Shown here: piece by piece, positions 1 through 8,475 of the stretch
Position numbering within the stretch: position 1 is the stretch's first letter
Layout: every line of letters begins with the position of its first letter
DNA from: Mariprofundus erugo
GTDB lineage: Bacteria; Pseudomonadota; Zetaproteobacteria; Mariprofundales; Mariprofundaceae
Assembly: GCF_005818865.1 (NCBI RefSeq)
Contig: NZ_VBRY01000001.1
Location: 1 to 64,000 of the forward strand
Length of the DNA: 64,000 nucleotides
Direction of reading: 5' to 3'
Program-made: the position numbers and the translations under genes
Notes under the pieces: generated by a model
What the model saw: only the letters and a program-made list of their open reading frames with translations
Told to the model about the DNA's origin: nothing
Database searches by the model: none

Positions 1-24
1 GGGAGAGTAGGTCGATGCCAGGAA
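1..24 (+). rRNA. rrf: 5S ribosomal RNA, 3' end only
   Basis: The first two dozen bases match the conserved 3' end of bacterial 5S rRNA (the GAGAGTAGG segment followed by TGCCAGG). The rest of the gene and presumably the 16S and 23S genes lie before the window. The Rho-independent terminator about 90 bases downstream fits the end of an rRNA operon transcribed on the plus strand. The short open frames across this stretch are not credible genes. Confidence 0.8.
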
Positions 25-110
25 TTTACTACGGACGTCCATGTCCTTCGGGGTTTCACCCCCGTCGATATCGACGTTCAAATCGACTATCCTGTCGATT
101 TGTAACACAA

Positions 111-152
111 AGCCCCGCCGTTGAGAGAAATCTCCGGCGGGGCTTTTTTTTT
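111..152 (+). terminator. rRNA operon terminator
   Basis: A perfect 10-bp GC-rich stem (AGCCCCGCCG at 111-120 paired with CGGCGGGGCT at 135-144) is followed directly by a run of nine T. This is a strong intrinsic terminator, placed where the transcript from the 5S gene should end. Confidence 0.9.
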
Positions 153-384
153 ATGCCTCTGCCCGAGCTGATACAAATCATATTGCCATACCTTTCAGCG
201 CATCAGTGCAATCACAATGCCTGATTCAGCCTTGCCAACATTTGACCATGACTCGTACTCCGGTATCGGACGCGATTCTTCTATGCTGAGAATTCCTGTC
301 GACAGCAGCATGATTTACAGACAGTTTACCCTGTGTTTGGGGTAACCGGGTGTATTATTTCTGTTGTGAAAGAGGGGAAGGACG
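153..384. other. intergenic region with no gene
   Basis: I see no credible gene between the rRNA terminator and the lipoprotein gene at 385. A short inverted repeat (GTTTACCC/GGGTAAC, about 323-346) lies within 65 bases of the next start codon and could be an operator or part of the leader, but nothing identifies a regulator. Confidence 0.5.
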
Positions 385-1134
385 ATGGTCGTATCGGGTA
401 TGAAATGCGGATGGATATTTGCAGGATTCACACTGCTGCCCCTGTTAAGCGGCTGCGAAGCGAGTATGATGCATTTGGCCGTGCCTCAGGGGATTGCGAA
501 CAAGACCGAGCTGCTTGCCGTAAAAGATCGTAGTCCATTTATGCCTGATTCCGGTTTTTCTCTTGGTGAGTACACCGTCTCCGGAGCACAGCGTGGCTGG
601 ACCACTTCGACAACCGAAGAGGTCGGGCCGATATCGAGTCGGGTTAGTTCAGGCAGCTATACCTACACGCTCGCCAAAGGAAATCAGCTGTTCACCGGTA
701 AGTGTACGACCGGTTTAATTGATAAGCATGTTGATCTCGGTGATGGCTGGGAGATTGGCAATAACCAGAACGGAGTCAGCTGTAGTTGCGGCGATCAGGC
801 CAGGTTGGTGCTCAGTACCGCAGCTCTGGACAGCACCGGTGTGAGCTATGAAGCCAATGGTAAACAGGCGACGGTGCAGCCTGCCGGTGTGACTTACAAC
901 GGCCGATTATTTATCGGTGAGAAACAGTTTGATCTCACCACGCTTCATGAGGTGGATGGTGGCATCCACTTGCCGGAACCTGCGGGATATCGGGTGACCA
1001 GTGGCCAGGATGTTGGCGCTATGGTGGAGGTGCTTACACCCGGCAGGATGTGGCTGGACAAAGGGTTGAGCCATCAGACTGCCGATTCGATGCGCTGTCT
1101 GTTGACCGGGTTAATGTTTTTTCGTTCAGAGTAA
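385..1134 (+). CDS. putative lipoprotein of unknown function
   Basis: The product is 249 residues. Its N-terminus has a basic residue, a hydrophobic stretch and a lipobox (LLSGC, cysteine near residue 24), so it is probably lipidated and anchored in the envelope. The ATG at 385 has a purine-rich ribosome site (AGGGGAAGGA) just upstream. A second ATG five codons later (MKCGW) would also keep the whole signal peptide. The mature part has several Cys, Gly and Thr residues but no domain I recognise. It stands alone between the rRNA operon and oppositely oriented genes. The function is not assignable. Confidence 0.65.
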   Translation: MVVSGMKCGWIFAGFTLLPLLSGCEASMMHLAVPQGIANKTELLAVKDRSPFMPDSGFSLGEYTVSGAQRGWTTSTTEEVGPISSRVSSGSYTYTLAKGNQLFTGKCTTGLIDKHVDLGDGWEIGNNQNGVSCSCGDQARLVLSTAALDSTGVSYEANGKQATVQPAGVTYNGRLFIGEKQFDLTTLHEVDGGIHLPEPAGYRVTSGQDVGAMVEVLTPGRMWLDKGLSHQTADSMRCLLTGLMFFRSE

Positions 1135-1241
1135 TCCGGCTTCTGATGATGTATGGGGCGTGTGCGACTTTTCAGTGGCGCCTGTCTGCATGTGATTGTT
1201 CCGGGGCATGGGGCGGAGATGAATCATGGATATAGATGCAC

Positions 1242-1700
1242 TCACATATGCGGCGGGAACATCAGGAAATAGCCCAGATTGTAATATCCATGCAGCAGGA
1301 TCGATGGAACAATCCATCCCTGATAGCGATCACGGAAGTAACCGAAGATCATCGAAGGCGGAATAACCAGCAGGGCCATAAGCAGCCCATGTTGCGGTAT
1401 GTGCGCTGCTGAAAAGAGCAGGCTGGTGAGGAGATTGGCCAGCGTGACTTGCAGACACTTTTTTTGCATGAAAGGGTGATCAATCAGTTTACCCTGAATG
1501 AGGCCTCTGAATACACTTTCCTCTATAAACGGGTAGAGCAGGATCAGAAACATAAAACCGGTTGGGTCGCGCAACGGCCAAAAGATGTCGACATTTGCCT
1601 GCTCACTCAGGCTGAGCATGGCCCAGAGCGGCAGCGGCAGACATAAAGCTGCATACCACTGTTTGTCATGCAGGGATCGTGTGGTGGTATTGCTATACAT
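1242..1700 (-). CDS. CPBP/CAAX-type intramembrane glutamic protease
   Basis: The 152-residue membrane protein carries the three motifs of the CPBP (Abi/Rce1-like) intramembrane protease family in order: the glutamate pair in EESVFRG, the FSAAH motif, and HGYYN near the C-terminus. Four or so hydrophobic segments hold them. It is shorter than most family members, resembling the compact proteases linked to C-terminal sorting signals (the MrtJ type), but no matching substrate is visible here, so that link is a guess. It is the last gene of the minus-strand run from the ABC ATPase through maf and begins 39 bases after the maf stop. Family confidence is good; the substrate is unknown. Confidence 0.8.
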   Translation of the reverse strand: MYSNTTTRSLHDKQWYAALCLPLPLWAMLSLSEQANVDIFWPLRDPTGFMFLILLYPFIEESVFRGLIQGKLIDHPFMQKKCLQVTLANLLTSLLFSAAHIPQHGLLMALLVIPPSMIFGYFRDRYQGWIVPSILLHGYYNLGYFLMFPPHM

Positions 1701-1739
1701 GATGCAGTGGATCGCGCTGATACAGAGCCGGCGGTCGTT

Positions 1740-2303
1740 TCAGGCCGGCGCTAATGGATGCAGCCACTGACTCAGCCGGATCAGTGGCAAGCCGATCAGG
1801 GCAGTGGGATCTTCCCCCTCCATTTTCTCAAACAGGCTGATGCCGAGCCCTTCAGATTTGAAGCTGCCGGCACAATCGACGGGCTGTTCAATGCTGATAT
1901 AGCGGTGAATTTCATTCGCGGTCAGGTGGCGGAAATAGACATGGTAGGGAATGGTTTCATAGCGCTCCCCTGCGCTTGTCAGCAGACACAGGCCGGTCAG
2001 AAATGTGACCCGCTGCCCGGACAGCATATGCAGTTGAGCCGCTGCATTTTCAATGGATCCCGGTTTGCCCAGTACATGCTCTCCGCACAGTGCCAGCTGG
2101 TCCGAGCCGATGATGGTCGCGTCCGGGTGATCCGCCAATACAGCACGGGCTTTGCCCATGGTATTGTGGCGTACAAGTTCAGTCGCTTCCATGCTGCCGG
2201 GGACGGCTTCGATAAAGGCAGGCGCAACCTGTTCAAAGGGGATGGTCAGCCGCTGCAGCAGCGCACGTCGATAGGGTGACGTAGAGGCAAGAATGAGCGT
2301 CAT
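1740..2303 (-). CDS. yceF: Maf-family nucleotide pyrophosphatase, YceF type
   Basis: The 187-residue protein begins with the Maf signature (LILASTSPYRRALL) and has the GSDQ segment and the CAGSFKSEG motif. The wording of these motifs matches the YceF branch, which in E. coli hydrolyses 7-methyl-GTP to the monophosphate, rather than the dTTP/UTP-hydrolysing YhdE branch. It is cytoplasmic and probably a house-cleaning enzyme for modified nucleotides. It starts one base before the stop of the upstream membrane protein, so the two are translationally close. Length is typical for the family. Confidence 0.92.
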   Translation of the reverse strand: MTLILASTSPYRRALLQRLTIPFEQVAPAFIEAVPGSMEATELVRHNTMGKARAVLADHPDATIIGSDQLALCGEHVLGKPGSIENAAAQLHMLSGQRVTFLTGLCLLTSAGERYETIPYHVYFRHLTANEIHRYISIEQPVDCAGSFKSEGLGISLFEKMEGEDPTALIGLPLIRLSQWLHPLAPA

Positions 2304-2765
2304 TCAGGATGCCTGGTTCAACATGATGTGCCAGAAAAACAGGGCGGCAGATGCCATGGTATCTCTGCTCCAGGCAGGCCACAGGTGCCATTCGCTTACG
2401 TTGTGCCATAAGCCTGCAGCAGCCCTCAGGCTGTGTAGCGCAAACATCAGAGCCATCAACCACGTGCCATCAGGCAGGCGAAGGGCGATGGATACCCCGA
2501 GTACTGTCAGGCAGATCCAGGCTGAGGTGACAAAGGGCCAGGAGGGGGCCTTGCGATAGCCGATGATTGAGTCGGCGGTCACCGAGCAGAGCAGAATTGC
2601 AGCAGCCATGACCATCCATATCTGGTGAATGTTGATAGCAGGGTTCAGGCCATGGTCACTATACAGTTGCAGCGGCCATATCACTACGGGAATGAGCAGG
2701 GCTACGCTGATGGCGATGTAGGTTTGAATCGGTGAAATGATGTTTTCGAGTTTGCTAGAACTCAT
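2304..2765 (-). CDS. four-helix membrane protein of unknown function
   Basis: From the ATG at 2765 (MSSSKLEN) the product is 153 residues with four clear hydrophobic segments and short polar loops, so it is an inner-membrane protein. A longer frame upstream lies inside yacG and is unlikely to be used. The gene overlaps the 3' end of yacG by about 11 bases and abuts maf, making it an internal member of the ABC-zapD-yacG-maf operon. I recognise no motif. His, Trp and Asn residues near the C-terminal helix ([10 protein letters not shown]) are its most distinctive part. Confidence 0.75.
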   Translation of the reverse strand: MSSSKLENIISPIQTYIAISVALLIPVVIWPLQLYSDHGLNPAINIHQIWMVMAAAILLCSVTADSIIGYRKAPSWPFVTSAWICLTVLGVSIALRLPDGTWLMALMFALHSLRAAAGLWHNVSEWHLWPAWSRDTMASAALFFWHIMLNQAS

Positions 2766-2952
2766 CGCCTGATGGTTGCTCGGGAATGATGGCCGGCTCA
2801 CCCGGAATGGCGTATTCACCGCTGGCCCAGCATCCCAAATCAATCAGTTTGCAACGCGGCGTACAGAACGGGAAAGCCTCTGCATCGCGGGCTACCGGTT
2901 TTTTGCATGTCGGACAGCGGAACGCCGGCAGATGATGAACGTCAGCCGGCAT
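2755..2952 (-). CDS. yacG: DNA gyrase inhibitor YacG, zinc-binding
   Basis: This 65-residue protein has the full YacG pattern: CPTCKKPV, then [13 protein letters not shown], giving a four-cysteine zinc site, then a Trp and a Tyr-containing acidic tail. In E. coli YacG binds GyrB and inhibits gyrase, and it is encoded next to zapD, as here. I place the start at the ATG at 2952 because a GGTGGGA ribosome site lies five bases before it; an ATG at 2970 has no such site. The start lies inside the end of zapD. Confidence 0.93.
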   Translation of the reverse strand: MPADVHHLPAFRCPTCKKPVARDAEAFPFCTPRCKLIDLGCWASGEYAIPGEPAIIPEQPSGDEF

Positions 2953-3730
2953 TATATCCCACCGGAACAAGCATCATTTTATATGGCTGATCCTCTTCGC
3001 AATCACGGGGCGGAGAGGCAGGGCTCCATATCTGAAAACGAATACGTATAGCCAGGCGGTTGCCTGAAATATCCGGCATGGTTCCGAGAGCGACGGCATC
3101 GGCAGGCAGGGCCACAACGAGCAGTCCGTAGGATTTACCTTTTTCCGGTGTGATGTGGCCTGTACCATGTTTTGCCACGCACGATTGCCATTGCACGAAG
3201 TTGTTGAACATGCTGTCCAGGCTGTCGACGGCCTCATAGAGGGGAAGCAGAGCCTCCCGCAACGGGGTAGTGCGCGGTGAGGAGTCCTGCCAGATGGTCT
3301 GTATGCTCTGCTGCATGCAGAGCTTATGGCCGAGCCAGTCATGTTTTTTCTGGGTGTTGAGATAGGCATTGATCAGAGCATCTTCAGCCAGAATATGCGT
3401 TGCCTCAGGCAGGCCCGGTTGCAGCAGTTCAATATGGCCGTTGATCTTGTCACAGGTGCGCTGAATACCCTCGCTGTACTGCGGTGCATCTTTGGCCAGT
3501 TGCTGAAGATACGCACGCATTTCGATCAGCAGGGTAACAATTTCAGGAACAGCATTTTTTCGCCCCTGATCACCGAGAAGGGAGGCGCGCAGGTCGCAGG
3601 CGGCATGAAGCCAGCTCTGGCCATGGGCTGTTTCACGGGCGGTTTCCAGGCTGCGCAAGGCGTCGCGCAGTTCGATAAACGAACGCATGCGCGGACTCAG
3701 TGCGAATGAAAATTGAACCATTTCTGTCAT
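2942..3730 (-). CDS. zapD: cell division protein ZapD
   Basis: The 262-residue protein is similar in length and layout to ZapD (formerly YacF), which bundles FtsZ filaments at the division site. The helical N-terminal half and the C-terminal beta segment ending in [14 protein letters not shown] correspond to the conserved family parts. The next gene is yacG, the classical neighbour, which supports the call. Its start overlaps the stop of the upstream ABC ATPase by four bases (ATGA), so the two are translationally coupled. Similarity to E. coli is modest, so identity rests partly on context. Confidence 0.85.
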   Translation of the reverse strand: MTEMVQFSFALSPRMRSFIELRDALRSLETARETAHGQSWLHAACDLRASLLGDQGRKNAVPEIVTLLIEMRAYLQQLAKDAPQYSEGIQRTCDKINGHIELLQPGLPEATHILAEDALINAYLNTQKKHDWLGHKLCMQQSIQTIWQDSSPRTTPLREALLPLYEAVDSLDSMFNNFVQWQSCVAKHGTGHITPEKGKSYGLLVVALPADAVALGTMPDISGNRLAIRIRFQIWSPASPPRDCEEDQPYKMMLVPVGYNAG

Positions 3731-4341
3731 GCATGTCCTCTCAGCTGTGGCAACTCATCCGAACAGTGAATATGCCATTGCTGTGTAGCTTCCACCTGCC
3801 AATCCTGCCAGCGATTACAGGCAACCACTACGATTGTTTTAGATTTTCGTGCCCAGCCGGCAATATCGCTGATCAAGTCGGCCGCATCATCATGCGACAG
3901 GTTGTCGGTCGGATTATCCAGCAGTGCGAGCACGGGCCCGGCCATGTTCATGCTGGCCAGTATCAGACGCACCGACTGCAAACGGTTGAGCGTCGATGGT
4001 GGCGTGCGTGCGGTGATGCCCTCCTGCAAGCCCCAGTCAGCCAGGGTTTTCATGATTTCTGCCGGTTCAGGCTGTCTGCCCAGGCCAAAGGTCATCTCAT
4101 CATGGACACTCTGCCCCAGCCACATGGCCGGCCACTGGTCAAACAGCATGCGTACAGGCCACGATTGCAGCGGCATGCCATCAATATCCGCTGCTATGCC
4201 GGCAGGAAATGGCTCCAGTCCCGCCATGCGTTGCAGCCACAGGGATTTACCACAGCCATTCTTGCCGGTGACAAGGATGATATCGCCGCTTGTTGCATGG
4301 CAATCGCCCATGCTGAAATGGTGTGTGGCAGTATTGTTCAC
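3727..4341 (-). CDS. ABC-type ATPase with degenerate catalytic motifs
   Basis: The 204-residue protein has a sound Walker A (GKNGCGKS, residues 26-33) and a FGLG segment like that of ECF/CbiO-type ATPases. Three other motifs are abnormal. The signature position reads STLNRLQ (116-122) instead of LSGGQ. Walker B reads LLDNPTD (141-147), with Asn where the catalytic Glu should be. The switch histidine is replaced (VACNRW, about 173-178). No permease gene is adjacent. It is the first gene of the operon, coupled by ATGA to zapD. It probably binds ATP but may hydrolyse it poorly. Its role is unknown; a regulatory function linked to division is a guess. Confidence 0.7.
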   Translation of the reverse strand: MNNTATHHFSMGDCHATSGDIILVTGKNGCGKSLWLQRMAGLEPFPAGIAADIDGMPLQSWPVRMLFDQWPAMWLGQSVHDEMTFGLGRQPEPAEIMKTLADWGLQEGITARTPPSTLNRLQSVRLILASMNMAGPVLALLDNPTDNLSHDDAADLISDIAGWARKSKTIVVVACNRWQDWQVEATQQWHIHCSDELPQLRGHA

Positions 4342-4400
4342 GAGATGAGCTCAGGCATGATGGTCTGGTGTTATCCTGTCGACCCGGAGAGTCGTAAAGC

Positions 4401-4474
4401 TGGAGCGGGTGAAGGGAATCGAACCCTCGTATGCAGCTTGGGAAGCTGCCGTTCTACCATTGAACTACACCCGC
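4401..4474 (-). tRNA. tRNA-Gly (anticodon CCC)
   Basis: The minus strand folds as a full cloverleaf. The acceptor arm GCGGGTG pairs with CACCCGC, the anticodon arm GCAGC/GCTGC encloses the loop TTCCCAA, and the T arm contains GGTTCGATTCC. The 3' CCA is encoded (TGG at 4401-4403 on the plus strand). The anticodon CCC reads GGG codons. Confidence 0.95.
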
Positions 4475-4493
4475 ATGCATGAGAGCAGGGCGC

Positions 4494-4521
4494 ATTATCG
4501 CTTTTCCGGAGGGAATGGCAA
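4494..4521 (-). promoter_or_regulatory. sigma-70 type promoter for tRNA-Gly
   Basis: On the minus strand TTGCCA (4521-4516) and GATAAT (4499-4494) are separated by 16 bases and followed by a GC-rich stretch (GCGCCC), the usual discriminator of stable-RNA promoters. It fills the gap between the end of dnaQ and the tRNA, so tRNA-Gly probably has its own promoter. Confidence 0.55.
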
Positions 4522-4529
4522 ATCGGTGG

Positions 4530-5291
4530 TCAGTTACAGGTGGCTGATGCGCCTGCTTCCGCATGTTTCCAGATGCACTGGCCGCCGCTTTCCTTGTGAA
4601 TTCTGTCCAGCATCGATTGATGGGCGGCAGCGTCCTCGTGTGGTATGGACAGGCTTTTTCTGCGCATCAGGGTTGCTGTTTCCGCTTTCTCTACCCGTCC
4701 GCGCGATTGCTCGGGCATTTGTGCAAAGCTGGAGGCAGGCAGGCTTGGAATATCCATGCCGAGTGAAAACTGACGGCCGCCGGTCATGGCGAGATATACC
4801 TCGGCCAGCAGCTCCGAATCCAGCAGCGCACCATGCAGCTCGCGGTGGCCACGTTCGATGTTGTAGCGGTCACACAGAGCATCAAGGTTGTTTTTCTGAT
4901 GTGGGTGTTTTTTGCGGGCAAATGCCAGTGTATCGATGACCGGCATATGACGGATATCGGCAAAGCCTCCCAGATGCAGCTCGTTCATGATAAAGCCAAG
5001 GTCGAATGAGGCGTTGTGAATGACCAGGGTGGCACCATCGATAAAGTCGAGAAACTGCTGGGCAATATCCCTGAATTTGGGCGCATCTTTTACTTTGGCA
5101 TTGTCGATACCATGAATGCGTACAACTTCAGCAGGAATATCGCGCTCAGGATTGATGTAGTGGTGGAAAACGTGACGGTCACCTGAAAGCACCTTGCGAT
5201 TGAGTACTTCGATGGCACCGATTTCCACCATACGGTCGCCATTGAGTGGCGAGAGGCCTGTAGTTTCGGTATCAAGCATGATCAATCGCAT
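4530..5291 (-). CDS. dnaQ: DNA polymerase III epsilon subunit (3'-5' exonuclease)
   Basis: The 253-residue protein starts with MLDTETTGL (DnaQ Exo I acidic pair). It also has VIHNASFDLGF (Exo II) and HGALLDSELLAEVY (Exo III with its His and Asp), so the two-metal proofreading site is intact. The residue spacing and the extended C-terminal tail that binds the polymerase alpha subunit fit the replicative epsilon subunit rather than a stand-alone exonuclease. It is transcribed away from tRNA-Phe and is followed by tRNA-Gly. Confidence 0.95.
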   Translation of the reverse strand: MRLIMLDTETTGLSPLNGDRMVEIGAIEVLNRKVLSGDRHVFHHYINPERDIPAEVVRIHGIDNAKVKDAPKFRDIAQQFLDFIDGATLVIHNASFDLGFIMNELHLGGFADIRHMPVIDTLAFARKKHPHQKNNLDALCDRYNIERGHRELHGALLDSELLAEVYLAMTGGRQFSLGMDIPSLPASSFAQMPEQSRGRVEKAETATLMRRKSLSIPHEDAAAHQSMLDRIHKESGGQCIWKHAEAGASATCN

Positions 5292-5374
5292 TGCCGCAGT
5301 ATAGTTGTGATTTCGATTCTGCCAATGGTGCAGGGGGCATGGTGTTGAGTATCAGTCACACCGGCGTGAAGGAA

Positions 5375-5410
5375 TAAAAAAAGGACCTGCGTTTTCGCAG
5401 ATCCTTTTCT
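5375..5410 (-). terminator. terminator downstream of tRNA-Phe
   Basis: On the minus strand an AAGGATCTGCG arm pairs with CGCAGGTCCTT across an AAAA loop and runs into a T tract (the A run at 5376-5382 on the plus strand). It lies immediately after the tRNA-Phe gene. Confidence 0.85.
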
Positions 5411-5415
5411 GTTGG

Positions 5416-5491
<76 letters not shown>

Positions 5492-5516
5492 TCAGTCGCC
5501 CCTCTCGGGAGCGCGC

Positions 5517-5544
5517 ATTATGGGGAAAAAAATATCGGATGCAA
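5517..5544 (-). promoter_or_regulatory. sigma-70 type promoter for tRNA-Phe
   Basis: On the minus strand TTGCAT (5544-5539) and CATAAT (5522-5517) are 16 bases apart and are followed by GCGCGC, a GC-rich discriminator as expected for a growth-rate-controlled tRNA gene. Confidence 0.55.
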
Positions 5545-5582
5545 GCACAATTTATTCGATTGAAATCAGAGCAGTGATTTTT

Positions 5583-5972
5583 CTACAGGAGATGCAGCCA
5601 CTGGCTGATAAAATCGGTGCAAAGAAGCAGCAGCCATAGCCAGAGCAGGATAATAGATACGGTGATGATCGGGCTGAATGCGCTCTTCATCATGAGTGGC
5701 TGATCTGCCTGTTGCAGGCACTGCTGCCATACCTGATCGGGAATCATGCGTATCACCAGTGCAACACCCAGTGGCAGAATGATGAGGTCATCAAGGAGTC
5801 CGATGACCGGTATAAAGTCGGGAATCAGGTCAATCGGGCTCAGGGCATAAGCGACAAGCAGGGCAATCAGAATACGGGCGGCCAGCGGAGTGTGTTGATC
5901 GCCAGCCGCCAGATAGAGGGCTTTGGTGGATCGTTTGAGTGTCGTCGCCTGGTTTTTCAGGCGCTGGAGCAA
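5583..5972 (-). CDS. YkvA-family (DUF1232) membrane protein
   Basis: The 129-residue protein carries the DUF1232 signature (SPIDLIPDFIPVIG followed by LLDDL) in its central hydrophobic part and ends in a further strongly hydrophobic helix. It is an inner-membrane protein; the family's biochemical role is unknown. Its start lies inside the last 16 bases of dapF, so the two are probably cotranscribed. Confidence 0.88.
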   Translation of the reverse strand: MLQRLKNQATTLKRSTKALYLAAGDQHTPLAARILIALLVAYALSPIDLIPDFIPVIGLLDDLIILPLGVALVIRMIPDQVWQQCLQQADQPLMMKSAFSPIITVSIILLWLWLLLLCTDFISQWLHLL

Positions 5973-6700
5973 GCCTGGCTCCGCCCATCGGATGGCAGGA
6001 GATAGTTGCCATCAAAGATCCGGCTGACACTTCCTTCCAGAATCAGGTTCTCCGGTGTTCCTGATACCTGGACCCGGCCGCCGGGCATCTCGATGATGAG
6101 CGGGCGGACCAGCTGATCCATATGCCAGATGGCACTGGCGGTGGCACAGGCACCGGATCCGCACGCCGGTGTGTGACCGGCTCCGCGTTCGATAATATCA
6201 ATCCATATATGATCAGCAATCTGACCGGTAATGATTTCAATGTTGGTGTCAGTCGGGAAGCTTTCGGTGGCCTCGAAAAAGACACGGTGCTCATTGCCAA
6301 TATTTACATCGACATGGGCATCTGTTGTGCCGGTGATATTCGCCGCACCCATTTCAACACGTACGCCAAGCTGGCTGCGTGACGTTTTTACGATGCGGTC
6401 AGCCAGGGCGATGGTGGCGGTGTTCTGGTCGCCAAGCTGCATCAGCAGCTCACCGGCACAGCGCAAACCATTGCCACAGTTGGCTGCTTCCGAACCATCA
6501 TTATTGAAGATCCGCATCCGAGCATCAGCCACGTCGTCGGGCAACAATACCAGCAGCTGATCGCAACCTATGCCGTAGCGGCGCTCGGTAATCTGCCGGG
6601 CGAATGCCTCGGTCAGCTCGGGCAGCTCGCAGGTCAGTCCATTGAGCAGGACAAAGTCGTTTCCCTGTGCCTGCATTTTGGTAAACGGAAGTTGATTCAT
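5957..6700 (-). CDS. dapF: diaminopimelate epimerase
   Basis: The product converts LL- to meso-diaminopimelate for lysine and peptidoglycan synthesis. Both catalytic cysteines are in their motifs: ANCGNGLRC in the N-terminal half and ACGSGACAT in the C-terminal half. The N-terminal MQAQGNDFV segment is also typical. At 247 residues it is somewhat shorter than E. coli DapF (274), with the shortening spread over loops, and nothing essential is missing. dapE, the preceding enzyme of the same pathway, lies upstream on the same strand, separated by queF. Confidence 0.96.
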   Translation of the reverse strand: MNQLPFTKMQAQGNDFVLLNGLTCELPELTEAFARQITERRYGIGCDQLLVLLPDDVADARMRIFNNDGSEAANCGNGLRCAGELLMQLGDQNTATIALADRIVKTSRSQLGVRVEMGAANITGTTDAHVDVNIGNEHRVFFEATESFPTDTNIEIITGQIADHIWIDIIERGAGHTPACGSGACATASAIWHMDQLVRPLIIEMPGGRVQVSGTPENLILEGSVSRIFDGNYLLPSDGRSQACSSA

Positions 6701-6803
6701 ATCGATGCCACCGGAGTTTCACAGCGAGGGGCGACCGGCAAGGCTGTGGAGCATTGGTGCCGGTGCGTCGCTGCGGTTGATATTGGATTGCGTGAATACG
6801 GGC

Positions 6804-7181
6804 TCAAGGGTGACCGTGTTCGACTTCAATGGTTGTATAAAGACCGCCACGGACATTGAACACCGCCTGAATTTTCAGGTAGCGGGGGGCAAGCAGCGTG
6901 ATCAGGTCATTGGCGATCATGTTGGTGACCTTTTCATGAAAGTGTCCCTCATCGCGGAAGCTCCAGTAGTAGAGCTTCAATGATTTAAGCTCCACGCACT
7001 GCTGATCAGGCACATAATCCAGTTTGATTTCAGCAAAGTCAGGCTGCCCCGTTTTCGGGCACAGGCAGGTGAATTCCGGTGTATCAATGCGGATATGATA
7101 ATTACGCTCAGGATTCGGGTTTTCAAATGTTTCCAGAAATTTGGTCGGCCGGTTGATTACGGCACCAAGCTTTTCATTCAT
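6804..7181 (-). CDS. queF: NADPH-dependent preQ0 reductase, type I
   Basis: QueF reduces 7-cyano-7-deazaguanine to preQ1 in queuosine synthesis. The 125-residue size is that of the single-domain (YkvM, type I) form. Recognisable are the catalytic cysteine segment [14 protein letters not shown], the substrate glutamate in VELKSLKLY, and the downstream FHE motif. It overlaps the dapE stop by four bases (ATGA) and is thus coupled to it. The 103 bases to dapF contain no gene. Confidence 0.96.
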   Translation of the reverse strand: MNEKLGAVINRPTKFLETFENPNPERNYHIRIDTPEFTCLCPKTGQPDFAEIKLDYVPDQQCVELKSLKLYYWSFRDEGHFHEKVTNMIANDLITLLAPRYLKIQAVFNVRGGLYTTIEVEHGHP

Positions 7182-8308
7182 GGCTGGACCTCAAAGTGTT
7201 TAATAATATCGGTGTAAATAGCAGTCAGTGTGGTCAGTTCATGCAGTGCAACCTGTTCACCGACCTGATGAATGGTACTGTTGGTGGTACCCAACTCTGC
7301 CACAGGAATCCCCGCAGCAGCCAGAAAGCGGCCATCGGAGGTACCGCCACCGGTGTCCCGCAGGGTTTCGATGCCGGCAATACGCTGTATGCTGGTGCAG
7401 ATCTGATCAAGGAAAGGACCATCGGCGGTTGAGAACGCAGTGGCAACGTGATCAAACGACAGCGTGACATCGCAATCGGCACAGGCGGATTCAATCGCCG
7501 CTTTAATCTCTTCAAAGCGGTTGCCCGGATTGTAGCGGATGTCGATGAACGCATTGCAGTGACCGGGGATGACATTGGATGCACCGGTTCCGCCGTTGAG
7601 GTTGGTGATCTGACAGCTGGTGGCAGGAAACCCTGTAGCAGGGACTCCCCAGTCGATAGCGGCAATACGGGAGAGCGCCGGGGTGGCCCGGTGAATCGCA
7701 TTGTCTGCATCTTGCGGATAGGCCGAGTGTCCCTGTTTACCATGGAATACCGCTTTGATTTGCACGACGCCACGTCGACCCCTGCGAATGGTGTCGCCGA
7801 CCTTTTCCGAGCAGGAGGGTTCACCAATGATGACCGCATCCGGCAGTTTGTTGTGTGCCTGCAGGTATTCAACCATACGTATGGTTCCATCGACCGATTC
7901 TCCCTCCTCGTCAGAGGTGATCAGCAGTTGAATGGTTGGCATGGGGGTGTAGCTGCTGCACAAATCGGCCACAGCGGCAATCCAGCAGGCAATCGCACCT
8001 TTCATGTCCTGGGCGCCGCGGCCATGCAAAATATCATCAACGATGGTGGCCGAGAACGGCGGGTATGGCCACTGTTCGACCGGACCTGTCGGTACGACAT
8101 CGGTATGGCCGGCAAAGGCCAGTGTTCCACCGAGCTCACCCTGACGCGTATAGATGCTGTTAATGACGTCGCCTGCGTCCACCTGCGTACGAACAAAGCC
8201 AAGCGGGGCAAGCAGGGAGGCAATATAATTCTGACATCCGCCATCGTCCGGGGTCACAGACGGGCGCTGAATCAGTTTTGCTGCAATGTTTTTTGCAATA
8301 TCAGACAT
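7178..8308 (-). CDS. dapE: succinyl-diaminopimelate desuccinylase
   Basis: This 376-residue zinc peptidase (M20 family) removes succinate from N-succinyl-LL-diaminopimelate. Its metal-site motifs are present: [17 protein letters not shown] and TSDEEG. The substrate-binding lid region with [10 protein letters not shown] follows. It opens the dapE-queF-dapF-DUF1232 run, so its product is the substrate of dapF two genes on. Length equals the E. coli enzyme to within a few residues. Confidence 0.96.
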   Translation of the reverse strand: MSDIAKNIAAKLIQRPSVTPDDGGCQNYIASLLAPLGFVRTQVDAGDVINSIYTRQGELGGTLAFAGHTDVVPTGPVEQWPYPPFSATIVDDILHGRGAQDMKGAIACWIAAVADLCSSYTPMPTIQLLITSDEEGESVDGTIRMVEYLQAHNKLPDAVIIGEPSCSEKVGDTIRRGRRGVVQIKAVFHGKQGHSAYPQDADNAIHRATPALSRIAAIDWGVPATGFPATSCQITNLNGGTGASNVIPGHCNAFIDIRYNPGNRFEEIKAAIESACADCDVTLSFDHVATAFSTADGPFLDQICTSIQRIAGIETLRDTGGGTSDGRFLAAAGIPVAELGTTNSTIHQVGEQVALHELTTLTAIYTDIIKHFEVQP

Positions 8309-8475
8309 GACGCTACCCTAATCAAAAGCGCTGGCCGGTGGTACTACCAAATCCCTTGCCGTTGATGTGCTGCTTTGACTTCTGTGGCCTGAATCTTGCT
8401 GTTGCTGTTTATCCTTAACAGGGCGCCGCGGCCTGGTAAGTCGGGCATGGCATGTTTGTTGTCAGGAGAAGCAGG

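Noticed and set aside
15-224. Open frame of 69 codons at the window start
   Set aside because: It runs across the end of 5S rRNA and the rRNA terminator; it has no ribosome site and an unlikely composition.
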